64,000 bases of DNA. Origin: JABLTI01 sp035528035. Its GTDB lineage: Archaea; Asgardarchaeota; Heimdallarchaeia; JABLTI01. The notes below the pieces were generated by a model. It was given only the letters and a program-made list of their open reading frames with translations, was not told the DNA's origin and searched no databases. Below, in pieces: positions 17,701 through 27,224 of this stretch. Every line of letters begins with the position of its first letter. The first letter of the stretch is position 1. The DNA is taken from NCBI GenBank assembly GCA_035528035.1, contig DATKZI010000032.1, forward strand, positions 62,001 through 126,000, in the 5' to 3' direction. The position numbers and the translations under genes were made by a program.

Positions 17701-19623
17701 GTTATATGCTTGTGATACAGCAAGGTTATAAAATTCGGCTATTGAATATTTTTTACCATTAAATGATACTTTAGCTTCTAGCACGCCATCAGTAAATCTT
17801 TCTCCTGAACATGATGAACAAGTTACCCAAGTTGAAGGTAAATATCGCATTTTTACTTCTTGTGCACCAATACCATTACATTCTGAACACGCTCCTTCAG
17901 TACGATTAAATGAAAAATGCGAAGATGATAATCTTGTTTCTGAAGAAAAAATATCTCGAATAATATCTGAGAGATTTGTATATGTAGCAGGATTTGATCT
18001 TGGATTCCTTCCGATTGGAGACTGATCAACAATTACTGCTTTTAACATTGCTCCGCTAATTTCTTTACAGCCAATTGGTTTTTTCTTGGTCAGAGAGGGA
18101 ACAATTACTTCTTCAATAAGAGTACTTTTACCTGAACCAGAAACACCTGTTATAATGGTAAGTCTTCTTAATGGAATTATAATATCAATATTTTTCAGAT
18201 TTCTAAAATGAACTTCTTTAAATGTTAAAAACTCATCTGGGGCATTGCGTGGTGATGGCAATTGCACACGTTCATTTAAGCTAAAATAACGTCCAGTTAT
18301 TGTATCGCTTTTCCATAAATCATTCAATGACCCTTTGAAAACAATTTCTCCACCATTTGATCCTGCTTTAGGACCAATATCTATTGCTTCATCTGCTGCT
18401 AATGCTGCCAATCTATCATGTTCTACAAAAACAACTGATCCCTGTAATTGTTTGAATATAGGTAAAAAGCGATCGACATCAGCCATGTGTTGCCCTACGG
18501 TAGGTTCATCTAACACATAGAGCATATCCTCTAATCTACTTGAAATTGCTACAGCTAATCGAACTCTTTGTGATTCACCTCGAGATAAAGTTGGTGAAGG
18601 ACGATCTAATGATATATATCCCAATCCTACTTGAAGCAAAGATTCTAGACGTTTGGTAATTTCATATTTTAATCGTTTGGCTGAACTAGGCAATTCTTCT
18701 CGTTCAAATAGCTTACTTGTTTCAGATACAGATTTTGATAAAAGTTCAAGTAGATTATAACCACCCCAATAAACTGTTGCTGCTTGTGGGTGTAATCCTG
18801 TTTGTTTGCATTGCATACAACCATCTCCTTCACAATAGGGACATTTTGAATGAAAGTGCTGTGATTTTATTTCCCCTAACCAAGTGTTACAATTAGCACA
18901 AATATGATCTCTTGAAAAAATTGTTTCAAAATTTTCTGCTCTAACTATGATTGCTGGTGTGCCTAACATAGCAGATTCTTGAATAAATTCTCTAACTTGT
19001 TTAGTTGATGTTGCTTTAGTTACCTCAGCTAACTTTATTTCTATATCATGCTCAATTGTAGGCGTCAAACTGATTTGCTTCCAAATCTCTCCATCAACAA
19101 GAATTTTTTGTGAATCAAATACAGATGATAATTTTTCAAGTAAAATTCTATGACTTCCTTTGCTTTTTTTAACTAAAGGAATATAGAGAGTAATTTTCTT
19201 GTGATTTTTTAACAGATTTATCTTCTCTATAATGGCATCTTCATTTAATACTCGTATCAAATAACCACAGTTGTTGCAACGTCTTTCACCAAAATTAGCA
19301 TATAACAAACGTAAAAATGGATGTAGACCCGAAGCAGTAGCCAATGTAGATAGAGGATTTCTATTGAGTAAATTTTGTCCTACTGCAATAGTAGGACCTA
19401 CACCTATCAAACTTTGGACTTTTGCAGGTTGCATTCTGAGCGCAGATGTTCTAATTGAAAAAATATCCATGAATCTTCTACGAGCTTCTTTATAGAGGGT
19501 GTCAAAAACTAGGGAAGTCTTTCCTGAACCAGAAATTCCAGTAACAACTGTTATACCATCATCTATTTCTACATCAATATTTTTGAGATTATTTTCACTT
19601 GCACCCTTGATGGTAATTTTCAT
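14761..19623 (-). CDS. Tandem UvrA-like protein with four ABC modules
   Basis: A 1620-residue fusion of two UvrA-like units. Walker A motifs (G-x-SGSGK-S/T) lie near residues 30, 494, 839 and 1325. Four signatures follow (LSRGESQR, LSGGEAQR, LSAGEAQR, LSGGEIQR), with four Walker B/D-loops (LDEP). Each unit has the UvrA-type DNA-binding zinc finger C-x2-C-x19-C-x2-C (near 579 and 1418). The first unit keeps a stretch resembling the UvrB-binding domain between CNNCG and CANC; the second has a different cysteine-rich insertion there. UvrA works as a dimer, so this may be a covalent pseudodimer. No UvrB or UvrC is in the window. A role in DNA damage sensing or drug resistance (DrrC-like) is possible. 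Confidence 0.9.
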   Translation of the reverse strand: MKITIKGASENNLKNIDVEIDDGITVVTGISGSGKTSLVFDTLYKEARRRFMDIFSIRTSALRMQPAKVQSLIGVGPTIAVGQNLLNRNPLSTLATASGLHPFLRLLYANFGERRCNNCGYLIRVLNEDAIIEKINLLKNHKKITLYIPLVKKSKGSHRILLEKLSSVFDSQKILVDGEIWKQISLTPTIEHDIEIKLAEVTKATSTKQVREFIQESAMLGTPAIIVRAENFETIFSRDHICANCNTWLGEIKSQHFHSKCPYCEGDGCMQCKQTGLHPQAATVYWGGYNLLELLSKSVSETSKLFEREELPSSAKRLKYEITKRLESLLQVGLGYISLDRPSPTLSRGESQRVRLAVAISSRLEDMLYVLDEPTVGQHMADVDRFLPIFKQLQGSVVFVEHDRLAALAADEAIDIGPKAGSNGGEIVFKGSLNDLWKSDTITGRYFSLNERVQLPSPRNAPDEFLTFKEVHFRNLKNIDIIIPLRRLTIITGVSGSGKSTLIEEVIVPSLTKKKPIGCKEISGAMLKAVIVDQSPIGRNPRSNPATYTNLSDIIRDIFSSETRLSSSHFSFNRTEGACSECNGIGAQEVKMRYLPSTWVTCSSCSGERFTDGVLEAKVSFNGKKYSIAEFYNLAVSQAYNIFKNEKRFSEKNQSAALRILQAMMDVGLGYLPLGQPSTTLSGGEAQRVKLAKYLGKASIKDQLIILDEPSTGLHPFDVSGLLKVLDRLVHAKGTIIVVEHNSDIIRAADWIVDLGPGAGDEGGQIVFSGIYADLLLCKNSQTSRYLLQEEKVKPEIDKDKTKQSFSSMISIHGANIHNLQNIDVEFPKNQLTVVTGVSGSGKSSLVSDILETEARRRFLETLTLYERQSTREGPEAPVDSVNGLGVTLTVKPGRDSYNLRNTIGLVSEISYHFAILFANIGEKACIKCGEKMISGDYWICPACMSIEPLAKVRHFSPINYAAACTTCNGIGSLRKPSPKKLIINPDKPICGGAMYSPGFFPFGYICKPFNGGYYILRSLGERFNFDPEKTPWNEMTNKAQDAFLFGDSKPLEGVSIGRKGNFNPFKFVFRGFYGWVQDWDVGGTYTETQICPQCKGGRLKPEYLSVRVENYNIYEIQNLSLKELEKILSSVKISDSISKLIYSSYETVMKRLRFLIQVGLGYINLNRIYATLSAGEAQRVKLAGLLGSGLTHLTILLDEPSRGMHPSEIEGLITALKELRDEGNTVIVVEHDPEIIRKADYLIDMGPGPGIAGGKVCAKGSFLSVLEKQTLTTDWLNGKRKIRYNKITREPKDWLIIEGARAQNLKGEDVRIPLGILVGICGVSGSGKSTLLIDTLGRTLIPKKQTTSVAYEPIDPGEHKAIIGAPKRIIMVDQSRQGIYSPLYYLGLTKPFIKIYAESEDAEILELDETKLSQKCSVCNGRGIIPTDLDFLPSILTPCDTCKGSGHIAEIWDINVKGYTLPDLYNLTIEQVYELYKEERQIAEKLKFAIDVGLGYLVMKQPSYSLSGGEIQRLKIALELSKKTTDNTLYILDEPTVGQHLEDINRLICVLNKLVDLGHSIIVIEHSAEVLASCDWLVELGPGGGPEGGHIIAEGTPENLAEGKTPTAKYLRKILEDIK

Positions 19624-19811
19624 CTACAATCTCTCAAGCAAATTTATCCAAATGCAAACTAGATTTGTTTTAATATTATTAATTATTACTAGAGGCAACT
19701 AAAAGTATTATGAAAATTAAAATATTAATTTAGTTCAATTAGAATTTAGTTCTAAAAAACCATTACTTTGATTAAGTAAGTATAATAATTATATCTAAAA
19801 AGAACTAATGG

Positions 19812-20495
19812 TTGAGTTGGATGGATGAATATTATTCTCAAAAGCTTTCAGCAAATAAATTGAAAAGGTGTTATGATATAGCTCCACCAAGAATTCAACA
19901 ATATTTAACAGCTGAGGTTGAATATGTTTTATTACAGATTCAATCACATGAAACTATCTTAGAACTTGGGTGCGGATATGGTAGAGTGTTAAAACCATTG
20001 GCTAAGAAAGCAGCAAAGGTCTATGGAATAGATACCTCCAAAGAAAGTCTGATTTTAGCTGAAAAATACCTTCAAGAATTTAGGAATGTTGAATTACAAC
20101 AAATGAATGCAAAATCACTTACTTTTGAAGATAAGAAATTTGATTCAGTAATAGCAATCCAAAATGGGATTTCTGCTTTCAAAGTTGATCCTATTAATTT
20201 GGTAAAAGAGAGTATTCGAGTAACTAAATCTGGAGGAAGGATTATTCTTTCGAGTTATTCTGATAAAATTTGGCAAGAAAGATTAGATTGGTTTATTAAA
20301 CAATCTGAAGAAGGATTACTTGGAGAATTAGATTTTAATCAAACAAAAAATGGTAAAATTGTATGTAAGGATGGCTTTAAAGCAACAACTTTTACAAAGA
20401 ATGATTTTAAGAAACTTATATCAACAATAAAAGTAAACGCTAAAATAGAGGAAATTGATAATTCAAGTATATTCTGTATAATAAATGTTGATTAG
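19812..20495 (+). CDS. Class I SAM-dependent methyltransferase
   Basis: A 227-residue Rossmann methyltransferase. Motif I is ILELGCGYGRVLKPLA, followed by the acidic VYGIDTSKES loop, MNAKSLTFED, and the DSVIAIQNG strand. The substrate is not evident; small-molecule and protein methylation are both possible. TTG at 19812 and ATG at 19821 are both possible starts and differ by three residues. Confidence 0.8.
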   Translation: MSWMDEYYSQKLSANKLKRCYDIAPPRIQQYLTAEVEYVLLQIQSHETILELGCGYGRVLKPLAKKAAKVYGIDTSKESLILAEKYLQEFRNVELQQMNAKSLTFEDKKFDSVIAIQNGISAFKVDPINLVKESIRVTKSGGRIILSSYSDKIWQERLDWFIKQSEEGLLGELDFNQTKNGKIVCKDGFKATTFTKNDFKKLISTIKVNAKIEEIDNSSIFCIINVD

Positions 20496-20545
20496 ACTAA
20501 TATTTATTCAAGAATAAAAGATAGTATATATGGATTGAAAAGATC

Positions 20546-20710
20546 ATGACTGAAGAATTCGAAGAAGAAATGCCACAAGAGAAATTTAGTAGGCGACGTA
20601 AAATATTCCTAGTGATTGGAGCATTTTGTTTAATTGCTGGTTTATTGATAGCTATCTTTACAATGTATTTTGTTTCTCATAATCCTCCCACAGAAATGTT
20701 ATGGCGATAA
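20546..20710 (+). CDS. Small single-pass membrane protein
   Basis: A 54-residue reading frame that starts with an acidic stretch (MTEEFEEEMPQEK), then RRRK and one membrane helix of about 22 residues (IFLVIGAFCLIAGLLIAIF), and ends in a short polar tail. The positive-inside rule places the acidic N-terminus in the cytoplasm. It lies 50 bases after the methyltransferase. No family recognised. Confidence 0.5.
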   Translation: MTEEFEEEMPQEKFSRRRKIFLVIGAFCLIAGLLIAIFTMYFVSHNPPTEMLWR

Positions 20711-20745
20711 ATTAAGAGAAAAAGGATAAAAGCATATTATTTTTC

Positions 20746-22524
20746 TTAAATTAATTTTTCAAGCTCATTTAGAAAATACTCAAATTGCTTTATCCCTAAT
20801 TCCCAAAATTCAGGTTTTGTTATATCTAAACCCATAATTTCCCCTAACTGATTTAGTGGTATAGAACCACCAGCACTTAATATTTGTTTGAATTTCGGAA
20901 GAAAAGTTTCTTTTTCTTTGAGATATTGTTGGTAAAGTGCATATACAAATAATTGAGCAAAGATGTAGGGGTAATTATAGAAGCGATTATTAGCCAAAAA
21001 ATAATGTGGAACGAGACACCAAGACGAATTACTCTCTTCATACCATTCGATTTCTTCCCCATAGATCTTATCTCGAGCAGAAACCCAATATTTTGTGATT
21101 GCTGAATAATCTAGATATTCGCCCCTTTCTATAGCTCCATAAATATCTGATTCAAACCAATACATAGGCGTTAAACCAAAAATAACATGACCTATTCGGC
21201 TTACTAATCTTAATAGGATATCTATTTTTTCTTCTTTAGTTTCAACTTTGTTTAGAAGAAGATCTATTAATAATAACTCACCGAAGAAAGAAGCTGTTTC
21301 TGCTGCAGTGGAAGGATAACCACAATTTATCAAAGTCTGTTTATCATACATTAAATAACCATGTATCGCATGACCTAATTCGTGCGCTAAGGTAGTAATA
21401 CTTTCTAAATTTTCATTAAAACTTTGTAAAATAAATGAAGATTTACCAGCATACCATGCAGAACAAAATGCTCCAGCTGTTTTTCCTTTGCGTGGAGTAG
21501 CATCAATATGCTTTCTTTCAAACATATCTTTAGCTATACTAACAAATTCCTGATCAAAATTTGAAAAAGCAGATAAAATTAGCTCTTGTGCTTCTTGCCA
21601 AGAATACTTTTTATCTTTCATACCAGGTATAGGGGCGATTGTATCGTATGGTGCTAACTTTGGTAAACCTAATAATTTTGCTCTAATTTTGAGTACTCGT
21701 TTATACATTTGAACATTTTTTTCTATAACAGAAAACATATTATCTAAAATTGTTTGATCAATTTCATTGTATAATAACGATGCATCAATTGGTTTACTAT
21801 ATTTTCTTCTTTTACTTATTGCTACCCAATCACTGAAAATATTTCTGAGAGCATAAGAATAGATTTCTCCATCCTTTACTACATCCTTTGAAACAGCATA
21901 TGAAGCTTGCTTTCTTACTTCTCTGTTTTCATTAATGGCATATTTGTTTCTTTCTCCCATATGAAATATTTCTTTCTTACCTTCAACCTCTATCTCAAAT
22001 TCTCTTGTACTTGACCATTTACTTTGTAAATCAGACCAAGCATTGACTCCGTAAAGATCCTTTTCTATTACAAGTTGCTCCTCAGCAGGGGTCAAACGAT
22101 GAATTGTAAGCTCTTGAATTTGCTCTAAATAATGATAATAATTGTGTAAGATTTTGTTATTTAACAAATCAGGTTTTTCAAGAAGCAATGTACCTAACTC
22201 GAGATTATAAAACGAAAGTTTCTTTGCATTAATTGCATTAATTTCTTTAAATTGATTATACAATGTTTGACTTTCCTTTTTAGTCATGTCACCATAAAAG
22301 GAGAAACCAGCAAAAATACGTAGATTGCTTACAACCTCGAGATATTTTTCATATTCGATTAATAAATCAAGAACACTATCTGCATCATAATTTTTTATCT
22401 TACCTTGATGTTTCTTGATAAATGTATCAACCATTGAATTTAATTGATTAATGGTTTTGTTAATAGCTGGATCATCTAAACCGGAATAAACATCTGATAA
22501 ATCAAATGGAATTTCATCAGGCAT
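20746..22524 (-). CDS. pepF: Oligoendopeptidase F (M3 family)
   Basis: Zinc oligopeptidase that degrades short cytoplasmic peptides. The 592 residues end with the M3 zinc site TLAHELGHAIHGYL and the downstream glutamate in STAAETASFFGELL, with the family signature tail. It shares its whole length with the neighbouring gene at 22613-24397, so this is a tandem pair that arose by duplication. Confidence 0.93.
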   Translation of the reverse strand: MPDEIPFDLSDVYSGLDDPAINKTINQLNSMVDTFIKKHQGKIKNYDADSVLDLLIEYEKYLEVVSNLRIFAGFSFYGDMTKKESQTLYNQFKEINAINAKKLSFYNLELGTLLLEKPDLLNNKILHNYYHYLEQIQELTIHRLTPAEEQLVIEKDLYGVNAWSDLQSKWSSTREFEIEVEGKKEIFHMGERNKYAINENREVRKQASYAVSKDVVKDGEIYSYALRNIFSDWVAISKRRKYSKPIDASLLYNEIDQTILDNMFSVIEKNVQMYKRVLKIRAKLLGLPKLAPYDTIAPIPGMKDKKYSWQEAQELILSAFSNFDQEFVSIAKDMFERKHIDATPRKGKTAGAFCSAWYAGKSSFILQSFNENLESITTLAHELGHAIHGYLMYDKQTLINCGYPSTAAETASFFGELLLIDLLLNKVETKEEKIDILLRLVSRIGHVIFGLTPMYWFESDIYGAIERGEYLDYSAITKYWVSARDKIYGEEIEWYEESNSSWCLVPHYFLANNRFYNYPYIFAQLFVYALYQQYLKEKETFLPKFKQILSAGGSIPLNQLGEIMGLDITKPEFWELGIKQFEYFLNELEKLI

Positions 22525-22612
22525 AATAACTCACCCTATTACCATTTCAAATTTAAGTATTTAATTGTATAAAAAAATAAAAAATATTCGGTCATCTAGA
22601 CCGAAATCATTC

Positions 22613-24397
22613 TTAATCCATGAGTTTTTCTAACTCATCAACAAAATATTCGAATCGTTTTATTCCTAATTTCCAAAATTCTGGATCTGTTACATCAAGA
22701 CCAAATAACTCGCCAATCTCCTTAGGTGAGATACTGTTACCTGCAGCTAATGCTTTCTTGAATTTTGGAACAAAAACCTTCCCTTCATCAATGTATCTTT
22801 GGTAAAGCGCATAAACAAAAAGTTGACCATAGACATACGGATAATTGTAGAATCTAAAATTAGACATATAATAATGTCCTTTCATAGTCCATTCTGCGTC
22901 CATAACATCAAGCCACTCAATTGAGTCACCATAGATTCTATCTCGATTCTTAGTCCAATAGTTACTAATTGTTGGATAATCCAAAAATTCTCCTTGTTTA
23001 ATAGCATCATAAAGGTCTTGTTCAAACCAAGCACGAGCTGTTACTTGAAATGCGGCCATTCCTGCACCGTCGAGTACCTGACAAATTATCGACATCTTTT
23101 CTTCTTTAGTCTGTGCTTTACTTAATAACAAATCAGTAACTAATAATTCACCGAAAATGGAAGCTGTTTCAGCAACAATCATTGGCATAGTACTATTGAG
23201 TATGGTTTGTTCACGAGCGAAATAATAGTCATGAGTTGCGTGACCCATTTCATGAGCTAAGGTGTATATACCATCAAGTGAGTCATTAAAACTCTGTAGC
23301 ATAAAAGCTGTTTTACCTTTATACCAGCTAGAGCAGAAAGCGCCATTTCTTTTACCAAATCTTGGGGAAGCATCAACATGATTTAGAGTAAACATATCTT
23401 TTATCGCAAAAGCGTAATCCGCATCAAATTTGCTGTAAGCTTCAATAGTTATCTCCTTAGCTTTCTCATAATCATATTTGATATCTGGTGCGTTTGGTAG
23501 AGGGGCAGGTATATCATAATTGTCTAGGATTGTTAGACCTAATAGTTTAGCTTTTAATTTCAAATATCTTCTATAAATATGTGAACCTTCATCAATTGTT
23601 TTTAGTAGACTTTCAATGATTTTAGCTTCAGTATCATTAGCAATTAAACTAGAATGTATTTCAGAATCATATTTACGACGTTTTGTTACATTGAGCCAAT
23701 CATTAAAAATGCTCCTCATAGCTGATGAAAATATTTCTCCATCATTTTTCAGTAAACAGTATATCTCTTGATTAGCTGATTTACGAGTTGCCTTATCTTT
23801 ATGAGGAAACAAACCATTTGCTTTACCGTAAGGTAATTTTTGTTTAACACCTTCTACTTCAACCTCAAAAAGTCTAGTATTTAGCCATTTACTTTGCAAT
23901 TGTTGCCAGGCATTAATTCCATATTGATCTTTTTCAATAATTAATTGCTCTTCAATTTCCGACAGTTGATGAGGTACTGCTCGAATAATTCTTTCAAGAT
24001 AGTGCTTATAATTAGCTAAAATTGAATCATTAATTAAACTTGGTTTTGAGTTTAATAGCTTACCAATCTCTAAAGAAAGAAAAGCCAATTTTTTATTTAA
24101 TTCAGCACCAAGTTTACTTACCTGATCGTTCAATTTTTGTGTTTCAGACAAGGTCATATTAGCAGCATAAGATAATCGTGCATACATACCGAGACTTCTT
24201 GATTCGATAAGATATTCTTCATATTCTTGAAGAAGCGTTAACAATTCACTAGCTGAAAAATTAATTATTTTTCCAGGGTACTTTTCAGCGATATTTTCTG
24301 CTGCTTTTTGTATATTCTCAATTGCTTTATCTATTGAGGGATCATTTATATTGGGAAAAACTTCCGAAAGATCCCATGCTATCTCTTTTTCTGACAT
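22613..24397 (-). CDS. pepF: Oligoendopeptidase F (M3 family), paralog
   Basis: A 594-residue M3 peptidase with zinc motif TLAHEMGHATHDYY and third ligand in IVAETASIFGELL. The two paralogs align end to end with the same N-terminal DLS-V pattern and similar C-termini (FEYF-ELEKL), but many positions differ, so the duplication is not recent. The 88-base gap between them lets each have its own promoter or form one operon. Confidence 0.93.
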   Translation of the reverse strand: MSEKEIAWDLSEVFPNINDPSIDKAIENIQKAAENIAEKYPGKIINFSASELLTLLQEYEEYLIESRSLGMYARLSYAANMTLSETQKLNDQVSKLGAELNKKLAFLSLEIGKLLNSKPSLINDSILANYKHYLERIIRAVPHQLSEIEEQLIIEKDQYGINAWQQLQSKWLNTRLFEVEVEGVKQKLPYGKANGLFPHKDKATRKSANQEIYCLLKNDGEIFSSAMRSIFNDWLNVTKRRKYDSEIHSSLIANDTEAKIIESLLKTIDEGSHIYRRYLKLKAKLLGLTILDNYDIPAPLPNAPDIKYDYEKAKEITIEAYSKFDADYAFAIKDMFTLNHVDASPRFGKRNGAFCSSWYKGKTAFMLQSFNDSLDGIYTLAHEMGHATHDYYFAREQTILNSTMPMIVAETASIFGELLVTDLLLSKAQTKEEKMSIICQVLDGAGMAAFQVTARAWFEQDLYDAIKQGEFLDYPTISNYWTKNRDRIYGDSIEWLDVMDAEWTMKGHYYMSNFRFYNYPYVYGQLFVYALYQRYIDEGKVFVPKFKKALAAGNSISPKEIGELFGLDVTDPEFWKLGIKRFEYFVDELEKLMD

Positions 24398-24488
24398 AAA
24401 TACAACAACCTAATTTTATTCTTAAATTTGATATTCTTAATTACAACTTTAATTTTACGCTTTCATTTCAAAGATTTTGGATTAAGTT

Positions 24489-25769
24489 TTACTCTTTTTT
24501 TATATATTGTTCGTATTCCTTTTCATCTATTATACGCTTTAAAATATGAACAACTTTCCATATCTCATGGTAGGTGTTATACAAAGCTGCAGGAGCTATT
24601 CTAATTATATTCTTCGGACGATAATCACCAATAACTCCATGTGCTTTTAGAGCTTCAAATATTTCTAATGAATATACTTCACGTTCTAAAGCTAAATGAC
24701 TACCTCTCTTCGATTCTTCAAGTGGTGTACCGATAATAAAGTTATAAGGTTCTTTTGTTAATATTTCATCCACCAAATAAATCAAATAAGAGGTCATCAG
24801 AATATTTTTTTCTCTTATAGCGTCGATACCTGCTTCTAGAGTAACTTCTAAGGCTCCTTCAATACCGGCAGCACCAATAATACCAGGTGATGAAATTTGC
24901 CATTGACCTGCAGTTTTTGCTGGTTCAAAATCAAGTGACATATTGAATTGCGTTTCTTTATTATTTCCAAACCAACCACTTAAAGCAGGATAAATATCAA
25001 AATGCTTCTCATTAACATAAAGGAACGCTGGAGCTCCAGGACCACCATTCATATATTTGTAGCTACACCAAAAAGCAAAATCAACATCCCATTCATCAAA
25101 TTTATGGGGAACCGCGCCTGCTGAATGACTGCAGTCAAAACCAATTATTATTCCTCTTTTATGAGCTTCTTTAGTTAAACGAGGAATATCTAATAACTGA
25201 CTGCTACGATAAAGGACAGATGGAAGTACTATTAATGCGATATCTTCTTTCATATAATCTATAATCATATCTTCATCCAAGAATCGTCCATCATTTGATG
25301 GTACCAATATTAAATGTTCTTTAGGATCATACCCTTTTAACATAACTTGGCTTTTAAGAGCATAAATGTCAGTTGGAAAATTTAAAACATCAGCTAGGAT
25401 TTTCGAGCGTTCTTTAGTCGGAGTGTAAAATGAACTAACTAATGAATGTAAATTAATTGTTGTAGTTCCAGTTGCAACAATTTCATTTGGTTTTGCTCCA
25501 ACTAATGGAGCTGTTTTTTCACCTAAAATCTCACTAAAGTAAAACCAAGAGGGTTTACCAATATACCAACCATTAACTGCTATTGTCTTCCATTCATTCA
25601 CTACTCTTGAGATACATTCCTCGGATTTCTTAGCCATCAAACCAAGAGAATTTCCATCAACGTAAATAGTATTTTCAGGTATATTGAATTCCTCGCGAAA
25701 TTTCGCCAAGGGATCATTATTATCTAGCTCACGAGCGAAAGGTTCAGTGGTATTAAATTGATATTCCAT
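24489..25769 (-). CDS. kynU: Kynureninase
   Basis: PLP enzyme cleaving kynurenine to anthranilate and alanine, a step of tryptophan breakdown and of the aerobic de novo NAD route. The 426 residues have GNSLGLM near residue 40, GTTTINLHSL, DCSHSAGAVP with the PLP-binding aspartate, and the Schiff-base lysine in WCSYKYMNGGPGAP. It is standard length. None of the other kynurenine-pathway genes is in the window. Confidence 0.9.
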   Translation of the reverse strand: MEYQFNTTEPFARELDNNDPLAKFREEFNIPENTIYVDGNSLGLMAKKSEECISRVVNEWKTIAVNGWYIGKPSWFYFSEILGEKTAPLVGAKPNEIVATGTTTINLHSLVSSFYTPTKERSKILADVLNFPTDIYALKSQVMLKGYDPKEHLILVPSNDGRFLDEDMIIDYMKEDIALIVLPSVLYRSSQLLDIPRLTKEAHKRGIIIGFDCSHSAGAVPHKFDEWDVDFAFWCSYKYMNGGPGAPAFLYVNEKHFDIYPALSGWFGNNKETQFNMSLDFEPAKTAGQWQISSPGIIGAAGIEGALEVTLEAGIDAIREKNILMTSYLIYLVDEILTKEPYNFIIGTPLEESKRGSHLALEREVYSLEIFEALKAHGVIGDYRPKNIIRIAPAALYNTYHEIWKVVHILKRIIDEKEYEQYIKKE

Positions 25770-25997
25770 TAGAAATCATCAAGTTTGATTGCTTTTTTCA
25801 AGTCAAAAATCTTCTCATAACCCTTTTTTTGAAAAATAAGTGATTTTATCGACAAAAATACCCGAACGAGTTTACTAGATATATTGAATTTATAGTTCAC
25901 AAGCATTGGTATATTCTTCTACAACGCTTTAATAACAAAACAACTGAGTATTTGTTATAGAAATCATTGAGATTATGAATTTATATGAGGTTTCAAA

Positions 25998-27143
25998 TTG
26001 AAATTAAATAGAATTTTTAAAAATAAAAAAGCAGTAAGCGCTACAATCGCAACCGTAATGATGATCGGTATTACAGTAGTTGGCGTAGCTGCAGTATATG
26101 GATTTATGAGTGGTTATAATAATTTCCAAGCCAAAATAAATGAAGGTGGGGCTATCCAAGCCACTGATTTTGATGAAGATGGATTAATTGATTCAATTAC
26201 ACTTACTTTAATTAACAAAGGTATGAGCGATGCTAAAGTCCAAAGTGTCTCTGTTTTTCAAGATGATGTAGAATATGTTTGGTATACTTTTGATAATGAA
26301 ATTGAAATCAGTTCATTAGCTGAAATAAACATTTATGCTTCAGCATTGAGCCAACAAATCCAACCTTTCCAAGCTTTCTATGTAGAAATAAATTTTGAAA
26401 GCGAAGTATATAATTCCCCAGGATATATAGCAACCATTGCTTCTGAAGTTCCTGATGAGATTGTCTCTGGAATTGGTGTATCCTCATTCCCAGGTTATAA
26501 TTATTTAGTCGCTAGAACATCTGAAGATGATGTTTATGGTGATAGAAACTTCCCAACTGAGACTGGTTATTCACCTACAATGTGGTTCATATTAGGTGAA
26601 TTTGATGACGATAATAAGAGACCAGATCTTTCAACAGACTTTATTGACTTATGTGGTTATGGTAGTGAATTAGAATACGCACCATACATACTTGATAATG
26701 ATGAATTCCTTGAAGGTGGAATGGGCACCCAAAGTGGTTATAAGATTCTACCTTATGTAGATGGTGGTAATCACCCAGGTTTAGTTGCAATTGACAAACA
26801 AGGCAATTGGGACAAACAAGATAATCTTAATTGGGGTCATAGAGGTGTTGTTTACTTATGGTCCTACATCTATGTTCCAGGCACAGAAGCTTTAACAGTA
26901 AGCTTAGGTGCAAACGGTGCAAGTGATTACAAAGTTTATCTTAATGGTGAACTCACTGTCGAAGGAAACAACAAAAATAAATGGTATACTGCTGATGATA
27001 TGATCTTAACTCCAGGATTAAATATAGTCTTGATGAAAATTTCAGCAGAAACAAACGCTCATTTCGCTGGTCAAGTATTATTCTACAATAATGCTTTATT
27101 AGCAAATGCCTATTCAGTCTGGCCAACGCTAGCTGATTTGTAA
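25998..27143 (+). CDS. Type IV pilin-like protein with a large C-terminal beta domain
   Basis: A 381-residue surface protein. The N-terminus has a class III (prepilin) signal: a basic KNKKA, then VSATIATVMMIGITVVGVAA as the hydrophobic pilin helix. Cleavage by an archaeal prepilin peptidase would fall before the hydrophobic stretch. The long ectodomain includes a region near residues 275-370 (WSYIYVPG...DYKVYLNGE) resembling PA14-like or carbohydrate-binding beta sandwiches, so it may be an adhesive pilin. The TTG start at 25998 is preceded by GAGG. Confidence 0.75.
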   Translation: MKLNRIFKNKKAVSATIATVMMIGITVVGVAAVYGFMSGYNNFQAKINEGGAIQATDFDEDGLIDSITLTLINKGMSDAKVQSVSVFQDDVEYVWYTFDNEIEISSLAEINIYASALSQQIQPFQAFYVEINFESEVYNSPGYIATIASEVPDEIVSGIGVSSFPGYNYLVARTSEDDVYGDRNFPTETGYSPTMWFILGEFDDDNKRPDLSTDFIDLCGYGSELEYAPYILDNDEFLEGGMGTQSGYKILPYVDGGNHPGLVAIDKQGNWDKQDNLNWGHRGVVYLWSYIYVPGTEALTVSLGANGASDYKVYLNGELTVEGNNKNKWYTADDMILTPGLNIVLMKISAETNAHFAGQVLFYNNALLANAYSVWPTLADL

Positions 27144-27154
27144 TGGTGATGATT

Positions 27155-27224
27155 CCTTAATAATCCCGAACTGTCTCTCAAAAAATCATAATCTCATTTT
27201 TTTAAAAAAATGGGATTATTAAGG
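27155..27224. terminator. Long inverted repeat after the pilin gene
   Basis: Perfect 13-bp arms CCTTAATAATCCC (27155-27167) and GGGATTATTAAGG (27212-27224). Inside lies a second, T-rich hairpin (AATCTCATTTTTTT / AAAAAAATGGGATT with one wobble). The right arm can pair with either partner, so two folds compete. It probably terminates transcription after the pilin gene. Confidence 0.6.
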
